Assembly: GCA_964572965.1 (NCBI GenBank)
Contig: CAZNHL010000020.1
Location: 1-55,002 of the forward strand
Direction: 5' to 3'
Origin: CAZNHL01 sp964572965
GTDB lineage: Bacteria; Bacteroidota; Bacteroidia; Cytophagales; UBA9547
Length of the DNA: 55,002 nt
Position numbers and translations under genes: made by a program. Below the pieces are notes generated by a model that saw nothing but the letters and a program-made list of their open reading frames with translations, was not told where the DNA came from and made no database searches. Below are positions 6,437 through 14,717 of the stretch, piece by piece (position 1 is the stretch's first letter; every line of letters begins with the position of its first letter).

Positions 6437-9427
6437 CTATTCTCCCATATTAACCTGACCCATATACTTTTCGAGTATCGGACTAAACTGTGCAGCCTCT
6501 GCTGTTTTTCCTTCACTTTTCAGGCCATCTACTACAAAATAAATGATTTGCAGATTTGACCTTACTTCATAACTTCTTCTGTCACCATTCTTGATTGCAA
6601 AAGCCAATTCTTCATCAGCTCTCTTCACCATCAAACGTGCAATATCCATTGCTTTTTTATCATCTCCTACACGGATCATCAATGGGATAAACTGTGTGGT
6701 CAGATAATCATAAGGGAATGTTTTATCAGGAATAGTTTTAAAGCAATGATCGATTACCTCTTTTGCTTTTTCTTTATTTCCTTCATTAAACAACTCAACA
6801 GCTAGTCTATAGAAACCATTTCTGTCAGAAGTTGGGAAACGACGGCAATTCTCATCATAATAAACAGTAACATCATCCAGATTTCTGTAATGAAAACGGT
6901 CTGTCATCATATTTTCAAACATGATATCAGAATTGACTACACCCTGACCGGCACCTGCATTTTTGATTGGCAACAGCCTGTAAGCAAGACCTTCCAATAC
7001 CATATATTCTCTTAAGTTAAGATAATTATCAGGCCCCAAAGTTGTTGAGAAGTAAATAGGACGTTTCCAGGCTCCATTTACAATCATATCCAACATGATA
7101 AGATCTTTCTTCTCCAATGCACTTTTACCTACACTCCACTTAATTTCAGAAACCATATTTCTGCGGTATTTAGCAGGAATGATGTTCATTGCAGTAACAG
7201 CACTTGTATCTACAGCAATTTTCATAATATCAGTTGGTAAAGTAGTGATAGTAGAACCACTTTGCACCGGCATCATAATAGCAGGGCTTTCTTTTCTAAC
7301 TAACTGTATATAATCCTTCACAAACATACCATCTTTCAGCTGCGGCTTTTCTGCGTAAGGGATGTAATCATTTTTACCTGACAGATAATCTTCATATACC
7401 AATGAAATTGGCAATGGAGCTGATTCGTAAGCATCCTGCTTCATTTGCTCAATATACCAGTCCGTATTTAGCAAGCTAAGGTTACAAACACGAACGTCAG
7501 TACGGAAACCTTCTACTTCCTGTACATACCAAAGCGGGAAAGTATCATTATCACCACCTGTGAACAAGATTGCATTAGGTGCACAAGAGTTCAGCAAGTT
7601 TTTAGCGCTATCAACAGCAAGGTATCTGCCTGAACGATCGTGATCATCCCAGCCTTTTGCTGCCATAATTGTTGGCACACTCAAACCTATCAATGTAGCA
7701 GCAACAGGTCTGACTATACTATTTTTAATAAACTGTTCCAGCAAATCAGCTAAAGCAATAATCCCGAAACCGATCCAGATTGCAAATACATAGAACGAGC
7801 CTGCAAAAATATAATCACGTTCACGCGGTTCAATCGGAGGCTGGTTCAAATACAATGACAATGCAATACCAGTCAGGATAAAGAATAGGAAAACAATAAA
7901 GAAGTTCTTCTCATCTCTCATAAACTGGAAAACCAGACCAAACAGACCAAGAATCAAAGGCAGCATATAGAAGTTGTTATGCGCCTTGTTAGACGTTACT
8001 GACTGTGGTAAGCCTTCGTCAGAATCCCAGGCATTTAAATGGGACGCTCCCTGTGCATCGCTATCTCTTCCGGAGAAGTTCCACAAGAAATAACGGAAAT
8101 ATTGATGACCAAGCTGGTACTGGAACATATAAGATAAGTTCTGACCAAATGACGGACGATACCCTACGCTTCCATCATAGTTAGTCACACGCTTCTCTGG
8201 TTTACCAACCATTCTTTCGTACTCGCCAACATGACCGCCTTGTTTACTGTACATACGAGGCAATAACACTTCATGCCCTTTATCAAATTTATTAACCAGC
8301 TTATGATCGTAGATCACATACTTATTGTCTTTCTTTCTGTAAACAGGAGCTCCTTGCTTTTGTTCGATCAACTCAGCAGTATATTGCGGCCCAAAGAAAA
8401 TAGGACGGTCACCATACTGCTCACGCTTTAAGTAAGAAACGAAAGAAACAATATTCTCAGGGTTGTTTTCATCAATTGGCGGATTAAACTGAGAACGCAC
8501 CAAAATCAATGCATAAGAGCAGTAACCGATCAGAATGAATATCAAACCAAGCAAAGCCGTATTCAATAATACTTTTTGCTGTTTAATTGAGTAAATAACT
8601 CCATAAACCAATGCTGCCAGGAAAGCTGCTGTAAAGAAGATAATACCTGAACCAATCGGAAGACCCAGCTTATTTACAAAGAAAATCTCAAAAGAACCTG
8701 CCAGAGAAGGAAGGCCCGGAATAATACCGTTCAGAATACCAATTACCCCTACACCGCTCAATGCGAATGTAATAATGGCTCCTTTCCAGCTGAATTCATA
8801 TTTTCTGAAATAATAGACAAAAGCCAAAGCCGGAATTGTTACAAGATTCAATAAGTGGGCTCCTATAGAAAGCCCCATCATATAAGCGATCAACAATAAC
8901 CAACGATCCGCATTTTCATCATCTGCAATACGATCCCATTTCAGGATAGCCCAGAAAACGAAAGCCGTGAAAAAGGACGAAATGGCATAAACTTCTGCCT
9001 CAACAGCAGAGAACCAGAAAGAATCTGAAAATGTATAAGCCAAAGCACCAACAACACCAGCACCCAAAAGAGTTAATCTTTGACCGGTAGTTGGCTCAGT
9101 AAACTCAATTTTCATCAATTTTCTGCCCAGCATTGTAATAGACCAGAACAAGAATAAAATTGAGAATGCTGAAGAAAGTACTGATATAAGGTTGATCATG
9201 TAAGCTACCTTAGTTACATCCCCCGCAGCAAATAATGAGAAGATACGTCCTATCAAGAGGAAAAGCGGTGCCCCGGGAGGGTGTGGTACCTGTAACTTAT
9301 AAGATGCTGCTATAAACTCACCACAGTCCCAGAAGCTGGCTGTTGGTTCTACTGTGAGTAAATAAACTGTGGTTGCGATCAAAAACACCAGCCAACCGGT
9401 AATGTCATTTTGCTTTTTAAAATTCAT
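6437..9427 (-). CDS. DUF2723 family polytopic membrane protein
   Basis: About 996 aa from MNFKKQNDITGW (ATG complement 9425-9427); a longer frame starts at 9463. The first ~600 residues hold a dozen or so transmembrane segments. Near the start, VEPTASFWDCGEFIAASYKL and VPHPPGAPLFLLIGRIFSL are hallmark DUF2723 sequences, resembling the acidic first loop of GT-C mannosyltransferases; EPRERDYIFAGSFYVFAIW is also characteristic. The last ~150 residues are helical repeats, possibly TPR-like. Members are placed among protein O-glycosylation-type membrane transferases, but the donor and acceptor here are unknown. Confidence 0.88.
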   Translation of the reverse strand: MNFKKQNDITGWLVFLIATTVYLLTVEPTASFWDCGEFIAASYKLQVPHPPGAPLFLLIGRIFSLFAAGDVTKVAYMINLISVLSSAFSILFLFWSITMLGRKLMKIEFTEPTTGQRLTLLGAGVVGALAYTFSDSFWFSAVEAEVYAISSFFTAFVFWAILKWDRIADDENADRWLLLIAYMMGLSIGAHLLNLVTIPALAFVYYFRKYEFSWKGAIITFALSGVGVIGILNGIIPGLPSLAGSFEIFFVNKLGLPIGSGIIFFTAAFLAALVYGVIYSIKQQKVLLNTALLGLIFILIGYCSYALILVRSQFNPPIDENNPENIVSFVSYLKREQYGDRPIFFGPQYTAELIEQKQGAPVYRKKDNKYVIYDHKLVNKFDKGHEVLLPRMYSKQGGHVGEYERMVGKPEKRVTNYDGSVGYRPSFGQNLSYMFQYQLGHQYFRYFLWNFSGRDSDAQGASHLNAWDSDEGLPQSVTSNKAHNNFYMLPLILGLFGLVFQFMRDEKNFFIVFLFFILTGIALSLYLNQPPIEPRERDYIFAGSFYVFAIWIGFGIIALADLLEQFIKNSIVRPVAATLIGLSVPTIMAAKGWDDHDRSGRYLAVDSAKNLLNSCAPNAILFTGGDNDTFPLWYVQEVEGFRTDVRVCNLSLLNTDWYIEQMKQDAYESAPLPISLVYEDYLSGKNDYIPYAEKPQLKDGMFVKDYIQLVRKESPAIMMPVQSGSTITTLPTDIMKIAVDTSAVTAMNIIPAKYRRNMVSEIKWSVGKSALEKKDLIMLDMIVNGAWKRPIYFSTTLGPDNYLNLREYMVLEGLAYRLLPIKNAGAGQGVVNSDIMFENMMTDRFHYRNLDDVTVYYDENCRRFPTSDRNGFYRLAVELFNEGNKEKAKEVIDHCFKTIPDKTFPYDYLTTQFIPLMIRVGDDKKAMDIARLMVKRADEELAFAIKNGDRRSYEVRSNLQIIYFVVDGLKSEGKTAEAAQFSPILEKYMGQVNMGE

Positions 9428-9603
9428 GTCTTTAAAAAATACTCGAGGTATGTTAGGACTCAATTATTCTAATTAGGCGAAGTTAGAAAAATAGCTGCAA
9501 ATTTTAAGGTAAAATTTGAAAGTTAAATTTCAAGTAATATCAAGGCTAACGTTCAAGCAACAAACAAATTGTAATTTAAACACTCCCAAACCATTTAAAC
9601 ACA

Positions 9604-9632
9604 AAAAAGCGGAGTTATAAACCCCGCTTTTT
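9604..9632 (-). terminator. Rho-independent terminator
   Basis: AAAGCGGAGT pairs with ACCCCGCTTT (one mismatch), flanked by A and T runs, so it could act in either direction. It probably ends the minus-strand transcript of the 138-aa gene. Confidence 0.7.
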
Positions 9633-9850
9633 GCCAAAACACTATTAACCTTGTCATTTAAAGGCCGAAGCCCGAATTTTTACTAAAGCTAAACGCTACC
9701 ACAGCCTATTCTGCCGATACAATTCATCAGGAATAAAAGAAAAAGACAGCAACAGGATAACCAAAATAAAATGGTGATATCCGTATGATGGATTTTCGTT
9801 GTAAAATGAATGATAATTTCCTCAACAGGAGGAATCAGGACATAGCCGGC

Positions 9851-10267
9851 CTATATTATCAAAGCGAGATTAAACAGATATACTCCAACAGCACTTTTCG
9901 CTTTGATATCTGCTACAAGAAATGAGTTTTCCTGCAAATGAGCTTTTAAGATAGATTGAAAAACAAAAGCTGAATTTTTTAAATAAGATGGATAAAAATG
10001 AATCGGCGGAGCATGATTCTTATCATCAATTTCCAAATCGCTCTCTTCTTCAACGCCTTTCTTTTCAGTATCGATAAAGGATATAAGGAAATTCATCCAA
10101 GAGTCAACACTGCGTTCTTGAATACGCTCTTCCAAACAACCTGTATTAACATTGGCACCTTCTTCAGTAAGAAGTAAAAAAGAAAAGTTACGCAAACTAA
10201 ATACAGTAACCAGCAATAGGGCTATTGCTGTAAATACATATTTCGATATGACGCGATTACGATCCAA
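9851..10267 (-). CDS. Hypothetical membrane-associated protein
   Basis: 138 aa. One N-terminal hydrophobic segment (YVFTAIALLLVTVFSL), then a polar, acidic middle (KKGVEEESDLEIDD) and a hydrophobic C-terminus (GVYLFNLALII). No family recognised. After its TAG stop the same frame stays open for about 52 codons and encodes another hydrophobic stretch, so the gene may be interrupted by a nonsense change. The 9428-9850 gap holds that extension plus a terminator and nothing else I can support. Confidence 0.5.
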   Translation of the reverse strand: MDRNRVISKYVFTAIALLLVTVFSLRNFSFLLLTEEGANVNTGCLEERIQERSVDSWMNFLISFIDTEKKGVEEESDLEIDDKNHAPPIHFYPSYLKNSAFVFQSILKAHLQENSFLVADIKAKSAVGVYLFNLALII

Positions 10268-10416
10268 AGTTTAGTAAATGTAAATATTTGTTTTAATCTA
10301 TTCAAAAAAATATTAGACAGATCCTGTTTTTCAACAAACTGGTAATCAGACAGAAATTACAGTTAAATTATTCCGGGTACGGCTTTAAGACATATCTTGA
10401 ATTTCGCTAAAAAGAA

Positions 10417-10445
10417 AGGGGGTTGACATTTTTGGTCAACCCCCT
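10417..10445 (-). terminator. Rho-independent terminator of fabI
   Basis: GGGGGTTGAC pairs perfectly with GTCAACCCCC around a short T-rich loop, followed on the minus strand by TTTCTTTTT. It sits 28 bp beyond the fabI stop. Confidence 0.85.
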
Positions 10446-10472
10446 CTTATTTTCTATAAACGACAACAGGAA

Positions 10473-11285
10473 CTATTTTTCTAGTCTTTCCAGCAAAGCT
10501 GCTGTTAGTCCTGTGGAAGAGAAGCCTCCGTCATGATATAAGTTCTGCATTGTTACTTTTCTCGTAAGGTCAGAGAAGAGCGTGATACAATAATCGGCAC
10601 ACTCGTTTGCTGTTGCATTTCCGAGCGGAGACATACGCTCAGCAAAGTCAATGAACGCATTGAAACCCGAAATCCCTTTACCGGCTGTAGTTACAGTCGG
10701 AGACTGAGAAATAGTGTTTACGCGAACATGTTTCTTTTGACCAAGACGAGACCCATAGTTACGTGCAATAGACTCCAACACCGCTTTTGCATCAGCCATA
10801 TCTGTATAATCAGGCAATACACGTTGTGCTGCAATGTATGACAAGGCTACAATAGAAGCATAGTCATTGATTGCATCCTGCTTTTCCAACACATGCATGA
10901 TCTTGTGAAATGATAAGGCAGAAATGTCTAATGTCTTTTGGTAGAAGTTATAATCAAGCTCACCGTATTCTTTACCTTTACGAATGTTTGGGCTCATACC
11001 AATTGAGTGCAATACAAAGTCAACTTTACCACCCAATACCTCAACTGATTCTGAAATCAATTTTTCCAGGTCTTCCAATGAAGTAGCATCGGCAGGAATT
11101 ATTTTTGCCCCGGTTTTCTCTGCCAATTTATTGATTTCTCCCATACGCAAAGCGATAGGCGCATTAGTCAAAGTAAATTTAGCACCCTCTTCAAAGCATC
11201 TTTCAGCTATTTTCCATGCGATTGAATTTTCATCCAAAGCACCAAAAATGATACCTCTTTTACCTTTTAAAAGATTGTAAGCCAT
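10473..11285 (-). CDS. fabI: Enoyl-[acyl-carrier-protein] reductase FabI
   Basis: 270 aa, normal length. The NAD-binding N-terminus is GKRGIIFGALDENSIAWKIA. The catalytic Y-x6-K signature is Tyr160...Lys167 in LPDYTDMADAKAVLE, with the second active-site Tyr150 in ALSYIAAQ. SPTVTTAGKGISGFNAF is the substrate-loop region. It catalyses the NAD(P)H-dependent last reduction of each fatty-acid elongation cycle in the cytosol. It is transcribed alone, with its own terminator. Confidence 0.96.
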   Translation of the reverse strand: MAYNLLKGKRGIIFGALDENSIAWKIAERCFEEGAKFTLTNAPIALRMGEINKLAEKTGAKIIPADATSLEDLEKLISESVEVLGGKVDFVLHSIGMSPNIRKGKEYGELDYNFYQKTLDISALSFHKIMHVLEKQDAINDYASIVALSYIAAQRVLPDYTDMADAKAVLESIARNYGSRLGQKKHVRVNTISQSPTVTTAGKGISGFNAFIDFAERMSPLGNATANECADYCITLFSDLTRKVTMQNLYHDGGFSSTGLTAALLERLEK

Positions 11286-11481
11286 CGAAATAGTTTTTTT
11301 TAAGTCTAATGGGAAAAACGATTGTTTAAAAATCGAACTGACAATAATAGGGATTTTTTAGGAGAAACCCACAAACAAGACAAGTAGATTGTTGAATTTT
11401 GGCAACATCTTTTCAAAAAAAAAGCTGTTTATGAACGCTATGCCCCACAAACAACTCTCTGTAATCAGTATAATAAGCCGC

Positions 11482-11610
11482 TTACCAGTTTTCCAGATGA
11501 AGCTTTTTAATATTCTTATGAGCCTGTTTACATTTCTTACTATGGTGAACGCAAGACGACGCGATTACTCCCATAGCCACTATCAATAATATCAAGTATA
11601 CCTTTTTCAT
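11482..11610 (-). CDS. Small lipoprotein, 42 aa
   Basis: A 42-codon frame begins ATGAAAAAGGTA at 11610 and encodes MKKVYLILLIVAMGVIASSC followed by a short basic, His/Lys-rich tail ending HLENW. The hydrophobic core and ASSC lipobox predict a lipoprotein with a mature part of only ~23 residues. It starts 16 bp after the 179-aa exported protein, so the two are probably cotranscribed. It may be a genuine small envelope peptide or an entericidin-like lipoprotein; no homologue is recognised. Confidence 0.55.
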   Translation of the reverse strand: MKKVYLILLIVAMGVIASSCVHHSKKCKQAHKNIKKLHLENW

Positions 11611-11626
11611 ATCCAATTCGCTAGTC

Positions 11627-12166
11627 TTATTTCTTTATTTCTGATTTTACTAAAGTGAGATTATGTTCTTTTGCAAAAGCCTGTTGAATCTGTTCGAACT
11701 TTGCGTCAATTTGTTCTTCACGTAGTATGAGGCTATCACGAAACACCTTTAACTTCTGAGAATCTTCAGGGGAACGTTCACGGTTAGCAATCAATTTTAT
11801 CATTTGCTCATATTCAAGCTCCAAAGTGGATTTGTAAAAATAAAATTGCTCCAAAGCTCCATCCCGAAATTTTGCATCCCCTTTAAAAGCAGGAAAAGCT
11901 CCTATTTCTTTAATTGAGACATTAATTTTACTTAATAAATCTTCTCTTTCTGCCTTTAGCTCTTCAAGTGAAGCTGTTTTAAATTTTCCGAAAAAATCAA
12001 CAAACTCTTCAGCAATCTCATGCTGATGGCTTATAATTGCGTCATTATAATATGCTGCACTTTTAGCCAGTTTTTTCTTGTTGATTTCTCCGGCAAATGC
12101 AGTATTCATGTTCAAGCCTGTCAGGGCAAAAGCTGCAATTACAAATAGTAACCCAATTTTCTTCAT
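11627..12166 (-). CDS. Exported helical protein of unknown function
   Basis: 179 aa. Signal peptide MKKIGLLFVIAAFALTGLNM...AFA with cleavage expected after AFAG or nearby. The mature part is highly charged and predicted almost entirely helical (EELKAEREDLLSKINVSIKE; RERSPEDSQKLKVFRDSLIL), suggesting a periplasmic coiled-coil protein. No family is recognised. A small lipoprotein gene follows 16 bp downstream. Confidence 0.7.
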   Translation of the reverse strand: MKKIGLLFVIAAFALTGLNMNTAFAGEINKKKLAKSAAYYNDAIISHQHEIAEEFVDFFGKFKTASLEELKAEREDLLSKINVSIKEIGAFPAFKGDAKFRDGALEQFYFYKSTLELEYEQMIKLIANRERSPEDSQKLKVFRDSLILREEQIDAKFEQIQQAFAKEHNLTLVKSEIKK

Positions 12167-12275
12167 ATATAAAATTTTAAATAAGTTGTGATTCGCGTTG
12201 GCTTATACGTCTCGTATCCAGACATAGTTTTAAACCTTTCAAAGAATAAATACTACATTTAGAAGATGTTATAAA

Positions 12276-12306
12276 AAAAGCCCGGCAATATTGTTGCCGG
12301 GCTTTT
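12276..12306 (-). terminator. Rho-independent terminator of the LRR protein gene
   Basis: AAAAGCCCGGCAA pairs perfectly with TTGCCGGGCTTTT around a 5-nt loop, with U-tracts on both strands. It is 22 bp past the stop of the large secreted-protein gene. Confidence 0.9.
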
Positions 12307-12327
12307 AACTACTTTACTTCGATTTTT

Positions 12328-14475
12328 TTACTCTAAAATCAGTTTTCTTACTTCACTTAAGTCTGCAGAAGTCACACGCAGAAAATAAACCCCGGTTGAC
12401 CGTCCGCTCAAATCCACCGCAATGTGGTTAGTAATATTACCCAGAGAAGTAATAGTCCTGCCATCAACTGAAAGAACATCGACTGATACTGTTTCAGTAC
12501 CTACGAAGTCTATATTAAAAACACCTCTGCTAGGATTTGGATAAACAGAAAAGACATTTGCAAGTTTCTTATCCTCAACAACGGTTACTACCTTTTCTGC
12601 TACTTTAGTGACTGTCGTATTTGTAACAATTGCTTCGTTAAAGTCAAAATAAATATGAGCAGTATTCAGCAATTCATCATTTAACTGAAGTGTACTTTTC
12701 GGTTTAATTTTATACCTCACAAAACCATTACTACCTGCTTTATCCACCGTACTATCCGGCAATTTGATATTGTTAAAAGTCCAGGCTAGCGCATTATCTT
12801 TCATAGTGAAGCTATAGTTGTGACTGGCAGAAACCGTTTCTACAGTACTGATATCAAACATTGTACTTAGAGTATCACGAATTACCACAGTATATGCAGT
12901 ATCAGTTCCGGTATTCTGAAAGCGAACAGTATAATTAAAGTCTTCCTGCATTGCTATTTGTGCAGGAGTAACAGCCTCTCCTTTATCAACCTGTTTGTCG
13001 TTAGGGTCGTAAGAGCCACGAACGATTTGTACAATAGTTTCTGTATTGTTATCAGGCAGTAGATCTCCCGGAACTATATTAACCGAAGCAGTAGAAGAAA
13101 GCTCCGTTCCAAGACTTACAGAAGCAGGCAAAGTACAGTAAACAGTAAGTATCCTTTCTTCAAAAGGATTCAAACTACCCGCGCTCCAGGATAAAGTATT
13201 CCCGACATTGGTTACAACTGGTGTGCTGCCACCAAATAGCAGGTGATTATCAAGGCTCAAAGTCACATCCGCATTTTGAGAAGTAGCTCCATTATTTCTT
13301 ACAACAATAACATAGCTAGTTGCGAAGCCAGGGGCTGTTCTGCCTGAACTAACAAATGAGACACTTAAATCAACTACTGAAGAAGTTATAATAAAATCCT
13401 TATTAATCAGCTTCTCTCCATAACTCGCGAAATTCAATAAATAATTGCTTGGCGTTACTGTAAACCCTGCCGGAAGTCTTGGACTAATGGTATAATCTGT
13501 ATGAAGATTTTCAAAAGATAATTGATAATTTCCTTCTAAATCAGTCTCTGTCCCATAAGGACTTGCTGTTGTTAAGATTTTGGGAAGTGCAAAATCGCCG
13601 TCATTATAAGTACCACTATTATCTGTATCAATATAAGTTCTTCCTGACACTATAGGATACTCATTACATGCATTTTTATTAGTGAGGTCATTACATAATG
13701 TTTTTGGTATGTTATTACCTGTGTTACCGTCAACATATTGAAAATACTGATTAGGGATATTGGGTAAACATAAACCATTATCAGCTTCTACTCTCCATAT
13801 TTTGGATGGTAAAAAAGGTAAACATGTAATTTGGTTTCCCCAACAAATAAACATAGACATAGTTGAAGGTAAAGAAGGTAAACTTGTCAGTAAGTTATTT
13901 TGACAGTACACAGCACTTATCCCTTCAGGAATAGATGGCAAAGCCGTTAACTTGTTATTAGAACAAACGACAGAATCTATACCGGATGGCAAAGCTGGTA
14001 AACTGGTCAGCTGGTTATATGAGCATGAAAAACCCTTAAGACCTACCGGCAAAGAAGGCAAATTCACCAATTTGTTATTCCGGCAATCAAACCATTCTAA
14101 GTTTGCCGGCAACGATGTGATACTTGTAATCTGATTTGAATTACATCCAAGATACCTCAACCCGGCAGGCAACTCCGGTGTAGTTACAACATTATTAGAT
14201 GAAAAACTTAAAGATGTTAAGCCTGCGAAATATTGTACACCTTCGATACTCGAGATATTCTTATAATCTACATAAAGGCTCATCAAGTTTTTAACACCAT
14301 TGCAATCCACATCCAGCTGATCGCCCACAAAACAGCCTGTTAATGAAGAATTAGCTTTTAATGCTGCTCTAAAATTCGCATCCGGAATATCTACGAGATG
14401 AGGCTGGGCTGAAACACTAAAAGATAAAAAACATGCGCATACAAGGCCTGCACAGGCTCGAAAGAGTTTTTCCAT
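12328..14475 (-). CDS. Secreted leucine-rich-repeat protein with type IX secretion C-terminal domain
   Basis: 715 aa. A signal peptide (cleavage near VSAQ) is followed by leucine-rich repeats at residues ~100-225 with an exact 20-residue period: LPxLPxGLxxxxCxNNxLTx, a Cys in the same place at 111, 131, 151, 171, 191 and 211. This resembles the short bacterial YopM/IpaH LRR type. Then come an SdrD-B/CNA-like segment (GRTYIDTDNSGTYNDGD), a DUF11-like beta domain, a DPNDKQV region common in Bacteroidota surface proteins, and a Por sorting domain (FSVYPNPSRGVFNIDF ... GVYFLRV). It should cross the outer membrane through the type IX system. The ligand is unknown. Confidence 0.88.
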   Translation of the reverse strand: MEKLFRACAGLVCACFLSFSVSAQPHLVDIPDANFRAALKANSSLTGCFVGDQLDVDCNGVKNLMSLYVDYKNISSIEGVQYFAGLTSLSFSSNNVVTTPELPAGLRYLGCNSNQITSITSLPANLEWFDCRNNKLVNLPSLPVGLKGFSCSYNQLTSLPALPSGIDSVVCSNNKLTALPSIPEGISAVYCQNNLLTSLPSLPSTMSMFICWGNQITCLPFLPSKIWRVEADNGLCLPNIPNQYFQYVDGNTGNNIPKTLCNDLTNKNACNEYPIVSGRTYIDTDNSGTYNDGDFALPKILTTASPYGTETDLEGNYQLSFENLHTDYTISPRLPAGFTVTPSNYLLNFASYGEKLINKDFIITSSVVDLSVSFVSSGRTAPGFATSYVIVVRNNGATSQNADVTLSLDNHLLFGGSTPVVTNVGNTLSWSAGSLNPFEERILTVYCTLPASVSLGTELSSTASVNIVPGDLLPDNNTETIVQIVRGSYDPNDKQVDKGEAVTPAQIAMQEDFNYTVRFQNTGTDTAYTVVIRDTLSTMFDISTVETVSASHNYSFTMKDNALAWTFNNIKLPDSTVDKAGSNGFVRYKIKPKSTLQLNDELLNTAHIYFDFNEAIVTNTTVTKVAEKVVTVVEDKKLANVFSVYPNPSRGVFNIDFVGTETVSVDVLSVDGRTITSLGNITNHIAVDLSGRSTGVYFLRVTSADLSEVRKLILE

Positions 14476-14697
14476 TTTGTTTTTTGTTGAATTGTCTAAA
14501 AAGTTAAAAGTAAGTACAAATGGTTAATAATTCTAACTGAAGTCTATAAGCTTGGTAACTATTGTCAACAACCCTCCAAAAGTTTAGTTCATGACAAATC
14601 AGATGTCTTTTGGGTTGTAAACACTCAAACTTTAGAGTAGCAGCACGATTGTTAATAATGCAGACTACTAAAAGGTAAACAGCAGTCACTATTTTAG

Positions 14698-14705
14698 TAC
14701 CTTTG
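14698..14705 (+). promoter_or_regulatory. Bacteroidota -7 element TACCTTTG
   Basis: Exact match to TAnnTTTG, 12 bp before the ATG at 14718. The short distance implies an almost leaderless transcript, which helps to reject the upstream TTG start. Confidence 0.6.
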
Positions 14706-14717
14706 TATCCAATCCCT

